From contig NC_035435.2 in NCBI RefSeq assembly GCF_002127325.2, forward strand, positions 120,585,127-120,649,126: a stretch of 64,000 nucleotides of DNA. Direction: 5' to 3'. Position numbers and translations under genes: made by a program. The stretch comes from Helianthus annuus (taxonomy: Eukaryota; Streptophyta; Magnoliopsida; Asterales; Asteraceae). This document shows, piece after piece, positions 45,446 to 58,972 of this stretch. The notes under the pieces were generated by a model. The model was not told the origin of the DNA. It did not search any database and saw only the letters and a list, made by a program, of their open reading frames with translations. Every line of letters begins with the position of its first letter. Within the stretch, counting starts at the first letter, position 1.

Positions 45446-48400
45446 TGTCACACCCCGATATTTCCACATATTACCGGTGGGCCCGGTGGGGAGTATCGTG
45501 ACGTAGTTGATATCATCATAGTCAATTTATCACAGTTCAATGCACAGCGGAAGTCTAAAGTAAAATATTACAAACTGAATTGAAAGTAACATAAGTATTA
45601 CAAACGGAATGTAAAAGGATCCACGGGCGGATCAAAACAAAGGATATATCGTTCAACAAATTTTAAAGTGATAAAGCTTGCATAGCTCTTTATTTACTTC
45701 ACTCAGGAGTAGCCAGCCTATTTTGCCTAGTACCTACACTTAACCTTTTGGAAAATACGTCAGTTTACACTGGTAATACAATTAACTGACACTTTTGAAA
45801 ATGTTTTAAGAAAATTGATTTAAATGCACCAGGCACAAATAATCTTTTATAACTTGGGATAATTATTTAGAAATAAACTTGTAAAAGAATTATATGTTTG
45901 TTATACGTTCAGTGGCTCGGGCTAAATACCGGGTTAAAGATTAATAGACACACCACATAATATATCCCACGGCGATTTATTCTCGAACAGGGGGGTACAT
46001 TCTTTTACATACGCACCGGCAGGTGTATGCCTACACCCTGTGCTCAAGTCGTGGCCATTACAATGAATGAGCCGAGGATATCTAGGACATGGTCATTAAC
46101 CCCCCAAAGACTTAAAATAAACAAAACAGATTAAACGGGTTATCTCAATGATTTAACCTTCATATGATTAAAAATTCAATACCTGACCAAGCGGTATTTT
46201 ATATACCGTACCTCAAGCCCGTATAAGGGAAAATAAGTTAAAAGTATTTACTTGAGCAAAATATTCAAATTCATCTCAGCCGTATACAATCAGCAAGTGC
46301 AAATATCTTTTACTGGGCTCCTAAATCTGGAACGAAGGTATTTAATAACCTATTAGATTCCTAACGGGTCTTATTTAAGTTTAAACTTAGACCGGTTAGT
46401 TTTAAAGAAAGATATACGGTTCAAAACGCAAGATTAAGCGAAGACCGGATTAGAATGTGATTTAGTCCCGACAAGTATGAGGACTTGTATAATATGGGTA
46501 AACTAAACACATTCTGGATTTTGAGGTAAAAATGATAAGGTTTGACCCGTTTCGGTCAATTTATGCAAACTAGTTACATAAACCGCACCGAAAGCGAATA
46601 ATGCATAACGGGTAACCAAATGAGTCATGTACAGGTTCCCTAAGTTAATATGCTTAAAATGTGTTATGATATCAGTAGGATACCTTCCATTATGCCCAAA
46701 ACGGATTTAAAACCATTTTATGCCCTGTAGGGGTATTTTGGTCATTTTAACGATAATAAAAGAGATTAAATAATAATCTGAGGTCCTGGTCTAAGCTGAT
46801 TAGTAAAATATTTATTTTAGTAGGATATATCACTAGGGTATTGCATATATGTGAAATTTATCATTTATAACCAAACTATGCACCGTAGGGGCATTTTGGT
46901 CATTTCACATAAGCTTTAAAGGTCAAATTTGGAAATCTGAGTTCAAAACCTATACTTACAGTTAAAGTATAAAAATTTACTTAAAACATCAGTAGGTATT
47001 AAGTCTTATGTGTTAAAAATAGTTTTAACGCATACTATGCGTTTAAAATGCGTAAGAAGTCGGTTTTAGGCGATTTTCAGGTTATATAAGGAAAGCTGAG
47101 ATTTTTATCAGTCCAGAAGGCTTAAAATATTTTATTTAACATATAAAATCAGTAGCAAAAGGTTTGGTAACAAAATGTTATGTAAAACTCATTTTATTAG
47201 CAAAAAGGGTATAACCGTCAATTACCGAATCAAAGCAAGAACCCCATGTTATGATCAGTTTAAAAATTAATAAAAATCTTCAAAAATCCCAAAATATTAT
47301 ATTACATCAGTGGGTAAAAATTTTGGTGTCGAAATTTGGGTTTAAGTAGGCTTTATGCTAAAAATGCCGTTTAATTAATAAAAAGCTTTCAAATTACGAT
47401 ATTGAGCATAACTCTAAATTTAGACCACAAACTGATGTCAAATTTTTAGGACATGTTTATAAATCAGTAATAAAGGTTTTTGTTCTCTCACATTTTTAAA
47501 AATCTCGTTTTAATGTCAAAAGGGCATAATGGTCAACATTTAAGCAATTAATGGAAATATGCAAATGAATCGGATAAATAAGGAACCATGTAGTATAACC
47601 TTAGATGGTTTTACTAACCTATATTATGGTCCTAAAGGAACCTTAAGGATTATCTAAAACAAGCTAAATCGGGTCAGAACTGAAAGTCAAAGCAAAAGTC
47701 TTCTTTTGCGACTTTCGGTTCCGAACCGAGCCTAAACTCAGAATTGTTGGGTTGAACATGCTTAGACATGTTCCTATATTATTTACCAAGTTACTTTAAT
47801 GTTAAAACATGTTCCATAACCTCTACATTATCAGTTATGAGTTTATTTGCAAAAATAGCTTTCTGTTGACTTTTTAATATTAAGTTTGACCCGACAATTG
47901 ACCAAGTTAGAGTGATAATCAGGGGGTGCCCTTTTAAGGGTTTATTACCCACATAATTACCAATTGATAGCCACTTTCAATTCGAATAATAGCTGGACCA
48001 TTAGTGATTAATCACTAAGTCAAAGCTTAATTACGACGGCTTTGACTTTTGGTTATTAGACTAATAAAACTTGAACTTAGGAGGCTAAGAACACTTACAA
48101 TGGTCCTTAGCACGAATTTGGAACTTAAGAAAACTTGCTTGAGCTCCAGGAAGTTCCAGAGAAAGAGTTGTGAATAAATTTTGTGAGTGAGCAATGAACT
48201 AGCAAACAAGAAGGCCTTATATAGGACTTTAAACTTCACAAGATCCTTCCACATAACTCTACAACTGATCTCTGATGAATTTCAGGTGTCCCTATGCATG
48301 AAAAACTGTTGGCTCAGCTCCTGGAGTCGAAAAATGGCATGCAAAGGCGGTGTAACCTGACTAACCTGAAGCTGTGCAGATTTTTCTACACCTAACACTC

Positions 48401-49065
48401 TTACGCGGCCCGCGTAAGAGTTGTCTTGATGTTTACGCGGCTCGCGCCAAGGCAGAATCCGGTCACCAATCTTTCAGATATTGCAACTTTGGTCCCTGGT
48501 CCCTCTAAACTTGTTTTAACTTGCGTTTATTGCACTTTTAACCCCCAAACTTGACTTTTAAAGGTCTTGAGTCTTTAAACATTTAACAATAAGCCTTCGG
48601 TTAGTTACGAGGTCACCCGAATGGTCTTGAAATGCAATATTAACGCATTTAACCCTTATTACTTGTAATTAACACTTTGATTATTTATATGCGTCGAAAC
48701 TCCACGAATTAATATCCAATATTCTTGCGGGCAAAAATATAATCGTTACAATGTTTTTCGGATCGTTAAAAGGTCACTCAGAGGTTACTTTCAACATGTT
48801 GACACTTTTAACCCCTATGTTTTGCAAGATCCTTATTTTGAGCACAATCGACTTTTCAAGTTCGATAAATTATTCGTTAAAGAATACGAACGTCGTGTGA
48901 GGTCAATCAGAGGCACAAGAATGGTATGTTAACACATTGGATCCCTATCACTTACATATTTACATTGTTTGACAATTTTAGTCCTTCGGAAATAATTCCT
49001 TACACGTTTAAAGTCCATGACACGTGTCTTCATAATATTGGTCATGATTTTTACGAGGTGTTACA
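45446..49065 (-). mobile_element. Solo LTR (3620 bp), Gypsy-like, unit B
   Basis: Begins TGTCACACCCCGATATTTCC and ends ACGAGGTGTTACA, with CAATA on both sides (45441-45445 and 49066-49070). Unit A shows the empty site, GCCAATACATC. No internal region. The GC-rich palindrome CTTACGCGGCCCGCGTAAG lies near 48400. The short minus-strand frame at 48254-48027 is kept in both copies but matches nothing I know. Minus orientation is inferred from its likeness to the Gypsy element at 6300. Confidence 0.88.
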
Positions 49066-49264
49066 CAATACATCTTCCTATTACCAGAAATCAAATTATT
49101 CAACCGAAACCCTAATTCCCAAATCGATCCAATTCTATGGTGTTCTCCGGTAAATTTATCATCTCTGCTGTATAATCTTTATTCAAGAGCATCAAATCTG
49201 TTGATTTTACATTCTAATTGTGATTATTTGGATCTAATTTCAAGTTTTGTTAGTTTGAATCTCA

Positions 49265-49359
49265 ATGTATCGTACGATGCAGACCGCTCTTAACTCCACT
49301 GGTGGAAAAGCACCGAGGAAGAAGCCTCACCGTTATCGTCCTGTAACCATCGCTCTCCG
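49265..49359 (+). pseudogene. Histone H3 (H3.3-like) N-terminal gene fragment, unit B
   Basis: The copy of 40557-40651. The tail reads MYRTMQTALNSTGGKAPRK, so Lys4 is Met here, then KPHRYRP and IALR before GTGAGT. It keeps His39 where A has Tyr, and has Ile46 where A has Val. The 18-residue in-frame gap and the R8L, K9N and A1Y changes are shared, so they predate the duplication. Confidence 0.8.
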
Positions 49360-49569
49360 GTGAGTATATTACTTTTCTGTTTTGAATAGTAAAAAAAGGC
49401 AGGTTCTTTTTAGCGCTTTTGGTTGCTTGGCTTTTGGTTACAATCTGAACTCATCTTCTGTTTTAGAGGATGATTTCGCATTCACTGTTGTATGATATTA
49501 AACAAGAATCCATGAATGATTCCCAGCAGCTAAGAAACAAGATTTTGAGGACAAGATGATCAGGTTATC

Positions 49570-50240
49570 ATCTATGTTGAAAGAAGTAAGTTTCCTATTT
49601 TATATGAACATATCTACATGTTTGGTCTGATTAATGTTGCTCCGATTCAATTCTTATGTGAGGAATCTGAAATAGAAACCACTCGACTCAGATTATACAA
49701 AGTAATAAAACCCTTAGTCACAACTATAATCATTTTTTGATGAGTTGCCGGTATCGATTTTTCTTATAAAGTTGATGAGTTGCCGGTACTGGAATTGAAT
49801 AGGATGTAAGTTACAACTATAATCATTTTTTGATTCTCGATTGATATGAATTCAATTAAATATAACTCCTTTTGTGGTCTGATTACAGGTCATTCAATTG
49901 AAAAAAGTAAGTTTCCTATTTTATATGAACATATGTACACGTTTGGTCTGATTAATGTTGCTCTGGTTCAATTCTTATGTGAGGAATCTAAAATAGAAAC
50001 CACTCGACTCATATTATACAAGGTAATAAAACCCTGAGTCACAACTATAATCATTTTTTGATGAGTTGCCGGCATCGATTTTTCTTATAAAGTTGATGAG
50101 TTGTTGGTACTGGAATTGAATAGGATGTGAGTCACAACTATAATCGTTTTTTGATTCTCGGTTGATATGAATTCAATTGAATATAATTTTGTTCTCTGAT
50201 TACAGGTCATTCAATTAAAAAAAGGCAGGTTCTTTTTAGC
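49570..50240 (+). repeat. Internal partial duplication in unit B
   Basis: A stretch of about 230 bp with AAGTAAGTTTCCTATTTTAT, GGTCTGATTAATGTTGCTC and GATGAGTTGCCGG occurs at about 49584-49815 and again at about 49905-50130. The word AGGCAGGTTCTTTTTAGCGC occurs at about 49397 and 50225. Unit A has only one copy of each. Confidence 0.8.
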
Positions 50241-50680
50241 GCTTTTAGTTGCTTGGCTTAATTTGATGTTAATTATATGATTATTTGTGATTTATGATCA
50301 ATGTTATTTGTGGTGTTATTACTTAATTTTGTTGTTTTCGTGTTGACTTGTGATTTGGATTCATTATATACAGGTTTCGGTTATGGTGAATACAGCGTCG
50401 AAAGACAAAACACAGGTGTGTTTCTATTAGCATAAGCTTAAATATTTGCTAAATAATTTGATATGATTCGATTATCTAACTAAGTAGGCCAAAATTGATC
50501 TGCTAGCTAATTAGCATTCTATAATTATCATTTTGGAAGTTTTTTCTTGTCATCACCCGTTTCAAATAAACAAGAAAATGCTCATAACTAATTTCATTGG
50601 TGAAATAGCTTTAATCTATAAACTTTATTCAGATGGTGTTTTTTGGTAAATAATGAGAAGTTTCTGGATGTGTTTATCAG

Positions 50681-51499
50681 GTGGATCAGAGTAACAGAAA
50701 AACTTTTCCGACCCTAAAAGGGTCGTTAAAAGCTCGTATAAAGGCGTTCATTTCTGAAGTTAACGAGAACGATAAAGACCAAGAACAAGAACAGGATCAA
50801 GATTTTGTTTCGAGTCCAAAGTTACAAAGGACTTGTTCGATTCATCATTTGGAAACCAACGAGTGGGTTCATCCAATCATTTTCTTTCCTGAAAATGTGA
50901 CAGAAACTGCAGTGAGTTCTAAAACACATGTTGATCTTACGAATCCTGAAGTTAATGATACTTGGGATATTTTGGAAATGTTTAAAGTTGACAAAGAGAT
51001 ATTCATCAACACGTTACAAAACCGTTCACTATCTTCTATTACAGAACCAAAACTGGCCAAGTTGGTCAGTAGAAACTTGATGCCTATGAAGCTTGAAGAT
51101 AAACTGAATGAAAGTTACAGCGTATCAAAAGCCGAAAAGATGAGGAACTCCCATGATGATAATGTTAACGTCAAGAATGTTATTCATCTCAGAAGAGTGT
51201 CTTCGATCAATGAATCTGCTACACAATGTTTTGATTTCGGTATAAGTAAAGAGGCCATTATGCACGCTTCAAGAAGCTTGAAGTTAACATACACAAGTGC
51301 GAATCTTTTAATGAATGATCTAAATCAAGGATCTCGTGACACTTATTTTGCTAGAAGTTGTAGCCGAAATAAAAGAAATATAGTTTCTTTATCTCTATAT
51401 AATGATCAGATTTCGCAGGAAATTATGCAAGAAAGCTCTGTTTTAGTTACTGAGTATCATACACCAGATGAAAAAGTTAAAGTCTTAGTGTATATTTAA
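50681..51499 (+). pseudogene. TRM/DUF3741-like gene fragment, unit B (272 codons)
   Basis: The longest captured open frame. Near residues 94-115 DTWDILEMFKVDKEIFINTLQ resembles the conserved N-terminal block of plant TRM (TON1-recruiting motif)/DUF3741 proteins, which act on cortical microtubule arrays; I recall a similar VDKE-F-L-LQ pattern but could not search it. An acidic, Gln-rich stretch lies at residues 30-42. TRM proteins are usually several hundred residues longer with a C-terminal DUF4378, which is absent, so this is a fragment. An intron may end just before 50681 (ATCAG/GTGG). In the same orientation as the H3 fragment 1.3 kb upstream. Confidence 0.45.
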
Positions 51500-52269
51500 A
51501 TAACCTTTGTTTGTTTATACCTGAGGACAACTAGATGTCTTCATTTTTAGTCACTTCACTATTTCTTTGCTGGTTCACCGGTTATCAAGGGTGCCTCAGA
51601 TGATAAAAGAAATTGCAAAAATTGTGACAGGAGATGAGGATCTTTCATATTTTTGAAGAATCATATTGTTGATCTTGATTCTCATTTCTCTCATAAACTG
51701 GTGACAGTTCAACCGGGTAATATTAAGACATACAAGCTGCTGATGATTATCTCACTCATTGACCTTAGAACTCCAGGTTTATAACTTCACCTATTTCTAT
51801 GTTCCAACACATGTGGTTATATAATTTTATTTGTAATTTGAAAATTGAAAATAATATTATCTTGATGTACTATTTTGTAGGATAAGGTATAGAATTCAGG
51901 TCGAAATAGAGTCCATGCAATTAGCGAGTTTGCTTGAGAACAAGTTCCTAAAAATTTCTGGAGATTAAAGGACTAATTGAGAATGGTAGATAAAGAGGGC
52001 TGCAAATAGAACACAGGTGAAAGAAAGCAACATCGGGCTCTGAGTCCAAACTAGAGAATGTAAGATCAACATGTTTTTTTTTATTATTTTGATAAAATGA
52101 ATCTAATAAAATAACAACTTGATACTTATTTTTTATTCTAATAGCCTAATTATGTATTTATGTATTTTTATGTGCTTTTGGGATAATGATTCAGTTATTT
52201 CTCTAGGGCTTGCGATCATGGTTCCAAGTTGGAATATGTTATAATTTTTTGAATTAGAAGTTTACATAA

Positions 52270-52455
52270 TTGATATTTATCTGTTTTCACTCTTTACATC
52301 CTAATTGGTTTTTTAAAGGAAAAGGTATTAAAGTTATGGAAGCCCAACTAGACACTTATAGAGACAAACATGGTGGAATTAAGAAAGAAGAAAGTGATGA
52401 ATTTGGGGGTGATGGTGATTACCAGCCATCAGGTCAAGTCAGCAACAAATCTTGA
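52270..52455 (+). pseudogene. Short conserved frame, possible terminal exon (unit B)
   Basis: Copy of 42299-42484 with two residue changes (N for Y, G for D). Ends QVSNKS and stop. Family not recognised. Confidence 0.4.
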
Positions 52456-53094
52456 TCGTGTTAAATCAACTTCCTCGTAATGTAAAGGTTACTTTCATGG
52501 CCCTCATTTTATTGATTTTTTTTTTGCAATTTCAGTATGATTTTCATATATTCCCATATTGTTACAATTTCCATATATGTTATTGCATCTATGAATGAAA
52601 AAATATCCTAATCACAAATAACAATATCAACACCCCCGCTCTCCGCTCCTCTTCAAAGTTGGCTTTTTATCCACCAAGTTATAGGAATAACTTCTTAAGA
52701 TAAAGTTCTATTTAGAAAAAAGATTCCATGGCATACAGTATAATTAAGGTTTTTAATTCAAGATTCCATTTATGTTGCTTATTTTGGTTTCTCGATGATG
52801 GGTTTTTGTGTTGTAAAAGTACGCACCTCCCTTGCCAGAGGTGCCAAATTGGGCGTCCCAGTTTAAAAGCCGCAACTTCCTATATTGAGGTCAGTTTAAG
52901 TTCTCATCTTTTCTTTACTGTGCGCTATAGGTGCCGAAATGGACATCCCAGTTTAGGCGTTAGATGTGATTACACGATCTATATGCTAACACAATGGCAT
53001 GATTTTTATTTTTGATAACAAACCATCAGTTTAACATTAGATATGACCACATCCCAGTCTAGAATGCACAAACCAACATCTGTTGTAAAACTAT

Positions 53095-53425
53095 TAGAAA
53101 ATAAAACAGTGTTTGAAACTACTGTTGGGTTAAAAAAGTTTTTTGAAACCACTGTTAGGTCAACAGATGGATGAAAACAGATGTTTGAAACCACTGTTGG
53201 GTGGCATTTGGGTTAAAAAGATATTAGAAAATAAAACAGTGTTTGAAACCGCTGTTGGGTTAAAACATTGTTTTGAAACCACTGTTGAAACTACTGTTGA
53301 GTCAATAGATGGATGAAAACAGATGTTTGAAACCACTGTTGGGTTAAAACAGTGTTTTGTGGCGAAACATGGGTTGAAACTAGTGTTGGGTTAAAACGGT
53401 GGTTTGAAACCACTGTTGGGTTGTT
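53095..53425 (+). repeat. Minisatellite of GAAACCACTGTTGGGT units, unit B
   Basis: Same array as 43185-43515, with the same unit order and a few substitutions, showing it was duplicated as a block rather than expanded independently. Confidence 0.9.
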
Positions 53426-54648
53426 ATAGAAATTTGTTTCGTCTTTCTGAATTTGATATAAGATGTTTACTTACACATGTCAATTGTCATGTGATTTTGT
53501 TTTGGAAAGAGGATGAAGACTGTTTGTTTTGGTGGTTTCAAAATTGATCGGTGTACTGTGAGATTTCTTTAGTTTGTAGTTGTTTCTCTTTTAATTTGTT
53601 TTCTTGAAATAACTAAAACTTGATCAATAGTGTTTGGCTTTGATTGTATTAAAAAATTTTAATGATTTGGTTTCAGTCATTGCTCTGTGATCCAAACCCA
53701 AACTCTCCAGCGAACTCAGAAGTAGCACGGTTAACAACAACAAGCTCCTCAATTGGTTAATCAATCATCGGCATCTCCATTAGCGAAGGTTAGAATTGCA
53801 TTGAAGGTTAGAATTCAGTTTGGATTTGAAGCCAGGTGGAGTTAAACTATGGGAAATTGGTAAAGCTTATGATCGGTACAACCTTGCAGTTCAAATTGAA
53901 GCAACATTTAGGAATGTACATATCATTCATATTTACATTCCATAGCTGTTTTTAAGGTTGATTATGTTTTTGCAGTAGCTTCTCTATTATCAAAATTTTT
54001 TCATTACTCTTAAAACTATTGTACATAGGTTTCAAATCTTACATCGAGATACCTTACTTCTCATTTTCTCTAAACCTCAACATTCGTCATTTAATAAAAT
54101 GTGTTATGCATGGTTTTCTAAGAAACGACCAGTGTTTGCACACGGGTCTTACCGCTAGTACTATATAATAAAAGAAACCAATGGGAGGACATATGCCATT
54201 CATTGAAGCCATCTATTTTTATAGATAATTAATATCAATTAAATAATAATTCTAAAATTAAATTTAATATAAATTTAAACAATTTGTATAGGAGATAATA
54301 TAATATTTTAAAATATTTGTCAGATTAAATGTAAATGATTTATTTATTTTATTAAACTAAAGTAGTTAACGGTAGAACCTATTTCAAAAATGCTTATAAG
54401 GGGTAAACAAAAATATTAATCAATGTTTATTGGTTCTATACTTTTATTTTCGTGTTCAACTCTCAACTCAAAATACGGTAATCATTATGTTTATGTGACA
54501 TTTATAAGAACCATCACCGCAATCATCCCATCAATCGTATATCGAGTATATCTGTTAGTTTTCTTTTAAATGTAATTTTTAATTATATTCATTCAACCCG
54601 TTTAATAAATGAGGTTTTTTAAATATATAACATTTTTATTTTTTACTA

Positions 54649-54966
54649 TTAGATGCCAAACTGGCCCAAAAAAAGCTTTTGGTGATCAAGAAACTCCATG
54701 AAAGTCGCATTGTCCTGGAAGCAAAGCATCACCTTCATGCCCCCAAGGTAAAATACCCTAGCCCCCAACATATTCTCGACCGACAAAAACTCCTCCAACC
54801 TATTTAAAATATCCCAAGATAAAACTTCACCGATCAACGTCTTGCTCGCCCATGCTTTAGCTGCATCCGTGGTAATTGGGTTGATGAACACTGTTTTTAT
54901 CCTTGCCACCGTGGTAAGATCGCCTCTCACCGTGTTACAGAAATTCTGACCCACATCGTTGTTCAC
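54649..54966 (-). pseudogene. LINE ORF1 fragment, unit C
   Basis: 105 open codons on minus matching unit B, with a few changes (NFCNTVRG, FINPITT, ATFMEFLDH). Same truncation points as in B. Confidence 0.6.
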
Positions 54967-55352
54967 TGCCCATATTCAAAATCTTGGCTCCAGATTCAAA
55001 ATTCAAAACATATACATATGTATCCTCTGGGATTTCAAACAGATCATTTCAAATTTCAAAATTCATACATAATATTTGCCTCTCTCTCTCTCTCTTAAAT
55101 AAATTCAGCTGCTTCTTCCTCATACCGTAACCCTAATTCCCATTTAAGAATATGAGCGATTTTATCTTGTTTAGGTATTTCTTTATCTTTTGCAACTGCA
55201 TCACCACTGAGAAAGGTTTATTCAGCAACTTTCGGACTACTTCGACTCAAACCACCATTACTACCATCAACATCTCCACCGTCTTTCACACCATCAGGAA
55301 CAAGTGGTGGCAACGACACATGAGACGAAGACCATGAAGCTGACTGCCAATA

Positions 55353-58300
55353 TGTCACACCCCGATATTTCCACATATTACTGGTGGGCCCCGTGGGGAG
55401 TATCATGACGTAGTTGATATCATCATAGTCAATTTATCACAGTTCAATGCACAGCGGAAGTCTAAAGTAAAATATTACAAACTGAATTGAAAGTAACATA
55501 AGTATTACAAACGGAATGTAAAAGGATCCACAGGCGGATCAAAACAAAGGAAATGTTGTTCAACAAATTTTAAAGTGATAAAGCTTGCATAACTCTTTAT
55601 TTACTTCACTCAGGAGTAGCCAGCCTATTCCGCCTAGTACCTACACTTAACCTTTTGGAAAATATGTCAGTTTACACTGGTAAATACAATTAACTGACAC
55701 TTTTGAAAATGTTTTAAGAAAATTGATTTAAATGCACCAGGCACAAATAATCTTTTATAACTTGGGATAATTATTTAGAAATAAACTTGTAATAGAATTA
55801 TATGTTTGTTATACGTTCAGTGTCTCGGGCTGAATACCGGGTTAAAGATTAATAGACACACCACATAATATATCCCACGGCGAGTTATTCTCGAACAGGC
55901 GGGTACATTATTTTACATACGCACCGGCAGGTGTATGCCTACACCCCGTGCTTAAGTCGTGGCCATTTCAATGAATGAGCCAAGGATATCCAGGACATGG
56001 TCATTAACCCCCCAAAGGCTTAAAACAAACAAAACAGATTAAACGGGTTATCTCAATGATTTAACCTTCATATGATTAAAAATTCAATACCCAACCAAGC
56101 GGTATTTTATATACCGTACCCCAAGCCCGTATAAGGGAAAATAAGTTAAAAGTATTTACCTGAGCAAAATATTCAAATTTATCTCAGCCGTATACAATCA
56201 GCAAGTGCAAATATCTTTTACTGGGCTCCTAAATCTGGAATGAAGGTTTTTAATAACCTATTAGATTCCTAACGGGTCTTACTTAAGTTTAAACTTAGAC
56301 CGGTTAGTTTTAAAGAAAGATATACGGTTCAAAACGCAAGATTAAGCGAAGACCGGATTAGAATGTGACTTAGTCCCGATAAGTATGAGGACTTGTATAA
56401 TATGGGTAAACTAGACACATTCTGGATTTTGAGGTAAAATTGATAAGGTTTGACCCGTTTCGGTCAATTTATGCAAACTAGTTACATAAACCGCACCGAA
56501 ACCGAATAATGCATAACGGTTAACCAAATGAGTCATGTACAGGTTCCCTAAGTTAATATGCTTAAAATGTATTATGATATCAGTAGGATACCTTCCATTA
56601 TGTCCAAAACAGATTTAAAACCATTTTATGCCCTGTAGGGGTATTTTGGTCATTTTAACGATTATAAAAGAGATTAAATAATAATCTGAGGTCCTGGACT
56701 AAACTGATCAGTAAAAATATTTATTTTAGTAGGATATATCAGTAGGGTATTGCATATGTGTGAAATTTATCATTTATAACCAAACTATGCACCGTAGGGG
56801 CATTTTGGTCATTTCACATAAGCTTTAAAGGTTAAATTTGGAAATCTGAGTTCAAAACCTTTACTTACAGTTAAAGTATAAAAATTTACTTAAAACATCA
56901 GTAGGTATTAAGTCTTATGAGTCAAAAATAGTTTTAACCCATACTATGCGTTTAAAATGCGTAAGAAGTCGGTTTTAGGCGATTTTCAGGTTATATAAGG
57001 AAAGCTGAGATTTTTATCAGTCCAGAAGGCTTAAAATATTTTATTTAACATATAAAATCAGTAGCAAAAGGTTTGGTATCAAAATGTTATGTAAAACTCA
57101 TTTTATTAGCAAAAAGGGTATAACCGTCAATTACCGAATCAAAGCAAGAACCCCATGTTATGATCAGTTTAAAAATTAATAAAAATCTTCAAAAATCCCA
57201 AAATATTATATTACATCAGTGGGTAAAAAGTTTGGTGTCGAAATTTGGGTTTAAGTAGGCTTTATGCTAAAAATGTCGTTTAATTAATAAAAAGCTTTCA
57301 AATTACGATATTGAGCATAACTCTTAATTTAGACCACAAACTGATGTCAAATTTTTAGGACATGTTTATAAATCAGTAATAAAGGTTTTTGTCCTCTCAC
57401 ATTTTCAAAAATCTCGTTTTAATGTCAAAAGGGCATAATGGTCAACATTTAAGCAATTAATAGAAACATGCAAATGAATCGGATAAATAAGGAACCATGT
57501 AGTATAATCTCAGAGGGTTTTACTAACTTATAATATGGTCCTAAAGGAACCTTAAGGAATATCTAAAACAAGCTAAATCGGGTCAGAACTGAAAGTCAAA
57601 GCAAAGTTCTTCTTTTGCGACTTTCGGTTCCGAACCGAGCCTAAACTCAGAGTTGTCGGGTTGAACATGCTTAGACATGTTCCTATATTATTTACCAAGT
57701 TACTTTAATGTTAAAACATGTTCCATAACCTCTACATTATCAGTTATGAGTTTATTTGCAAAAATAGCTTCCTGTTGACATTTTTATATTAAGTTTGACC
57801 CGACAATTGACCAAGTTAGAATGATAATCAGGGGATGCCCTTTTAAGGGTTTATTACCCACATAATTACCAACTCATAGCCACTTTCAATTCGAATAATG
57901 GCTGGACCATTAGTGATTAATCACTAAGTCAAAGCTTAATTACGACGGCTTTGACTTTTGGTCATTAGACTAATAAAACTTGAACTTAGGAGGCTAAGAA
58001 CACTTACAATGGTCCTTAGCACGAATTTGGAACTTAAGAAAACTTGCTTGAGCTCCAGAAAGTTCCAGAGAAAGAGTTGTGAATAAATTTTGTGAGTGAG
58101 CAATGAACTAGCAAACAAGAAGGCCTTATATAGGACTTTAAACTTCACAAGATCCTTCCACAAAACTCTACAACAGATCTCTGATGAATTTCAGGTGTCC
58201 CTATCCATGAAAAACTATTGGCTCAGCTCCTGGAATCGAAAAATGGCATGCAAAGGCGGCGTAACCTGACTAACCTGCAGTGTGCAGATTTTTCTACACC

Positions 58301-58972
58301 TGACACTCTTACGCGGCCCGCGTAAGAGTTGTCTTGATGTTTACGCGGCCCGCGCCAAGGCAGAATCCGATCACCAATCTTTCAGATATTGCAACTTTGG
58401 TCCCTGGTCCCTCTAAACTTGTTTTAACTTGCGTTTATTGCACTTTTAACCCCCAAACTTGACTTTTAAGGGTCTTGAGTCTTTAAACTTTTAACAATAA
58501 GCCTTCGGTTAGTTACGAGGTCACTCGAATGGTCTTGAAATGCAATATTAACGCATTTAACCCTTATTACTTGTAATTAACACTTTGATTATTTATATGA
58601 GTCGAAACTCCACGAATTAATATCCAATATTCTTGCGGGCAAAAATATAATCGTTACAATGTTTTTCGGATCGTTAAAAGGTCACTCAGAGGTTACTTTC
58701 AACATGTTAACACTTTTAACCCCTATGTTTCGCAAGATCCTTATTTTGAGCACAAACGACTTTCAAGTTCGATAAATTATTCGTTAAAGAATACGAACGT
58801 CGTGTGAGGTCAATCAAAGGCACAAGAATGGTATGTTGACACATTGGATCCCTATCACTTAATTATTTACATTGTTTGACAATTTTAGTCCTTCGGAAAT
58901 AATTCCTTACACGTTTAAAGTCCATGACACGTGTCTTCATAATATTGGTCATGATTTTTATGAGGTGTTACA
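55353..58972 (-). mobile_element. Solo LTR (3620 bp), Gypsy-like, unit C
   Basis: Same length, ends and flanking CAATA (55348-55352 and 58973-58977) as the LTR in unit B, with scattered substitutions. The identical insertion site and duplication show that it was copied with the unit, not inserted again. Confidence 0.88.

Larger units (their letters stand above)
44738..54648 (+). repeat. Tandem unit B (9.9 kb)
   Basis: Second copy of the unit. Relative to A it has a solo LTR at 45446-49065, a deletion joining the LINE fragment to CACTGCCCATATTC at 45053, and about 1.3 kb of extra sequence (49800-51086) including the upstream half of the TRM-like frame. It ends at ATTAGATGCCAAACTGG, 54649. Confidence 0.88.

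Noticed and set aside
45446..58972. The two 3.6-kb LTRs read as the ends of one large retrotransposon
   Set aside because: Each has CAATA on both sides, the DNA between them is the tandem unit, and I see no primer-binding site or gag-pol there. Two duplicated solo LTRs explain the data better.
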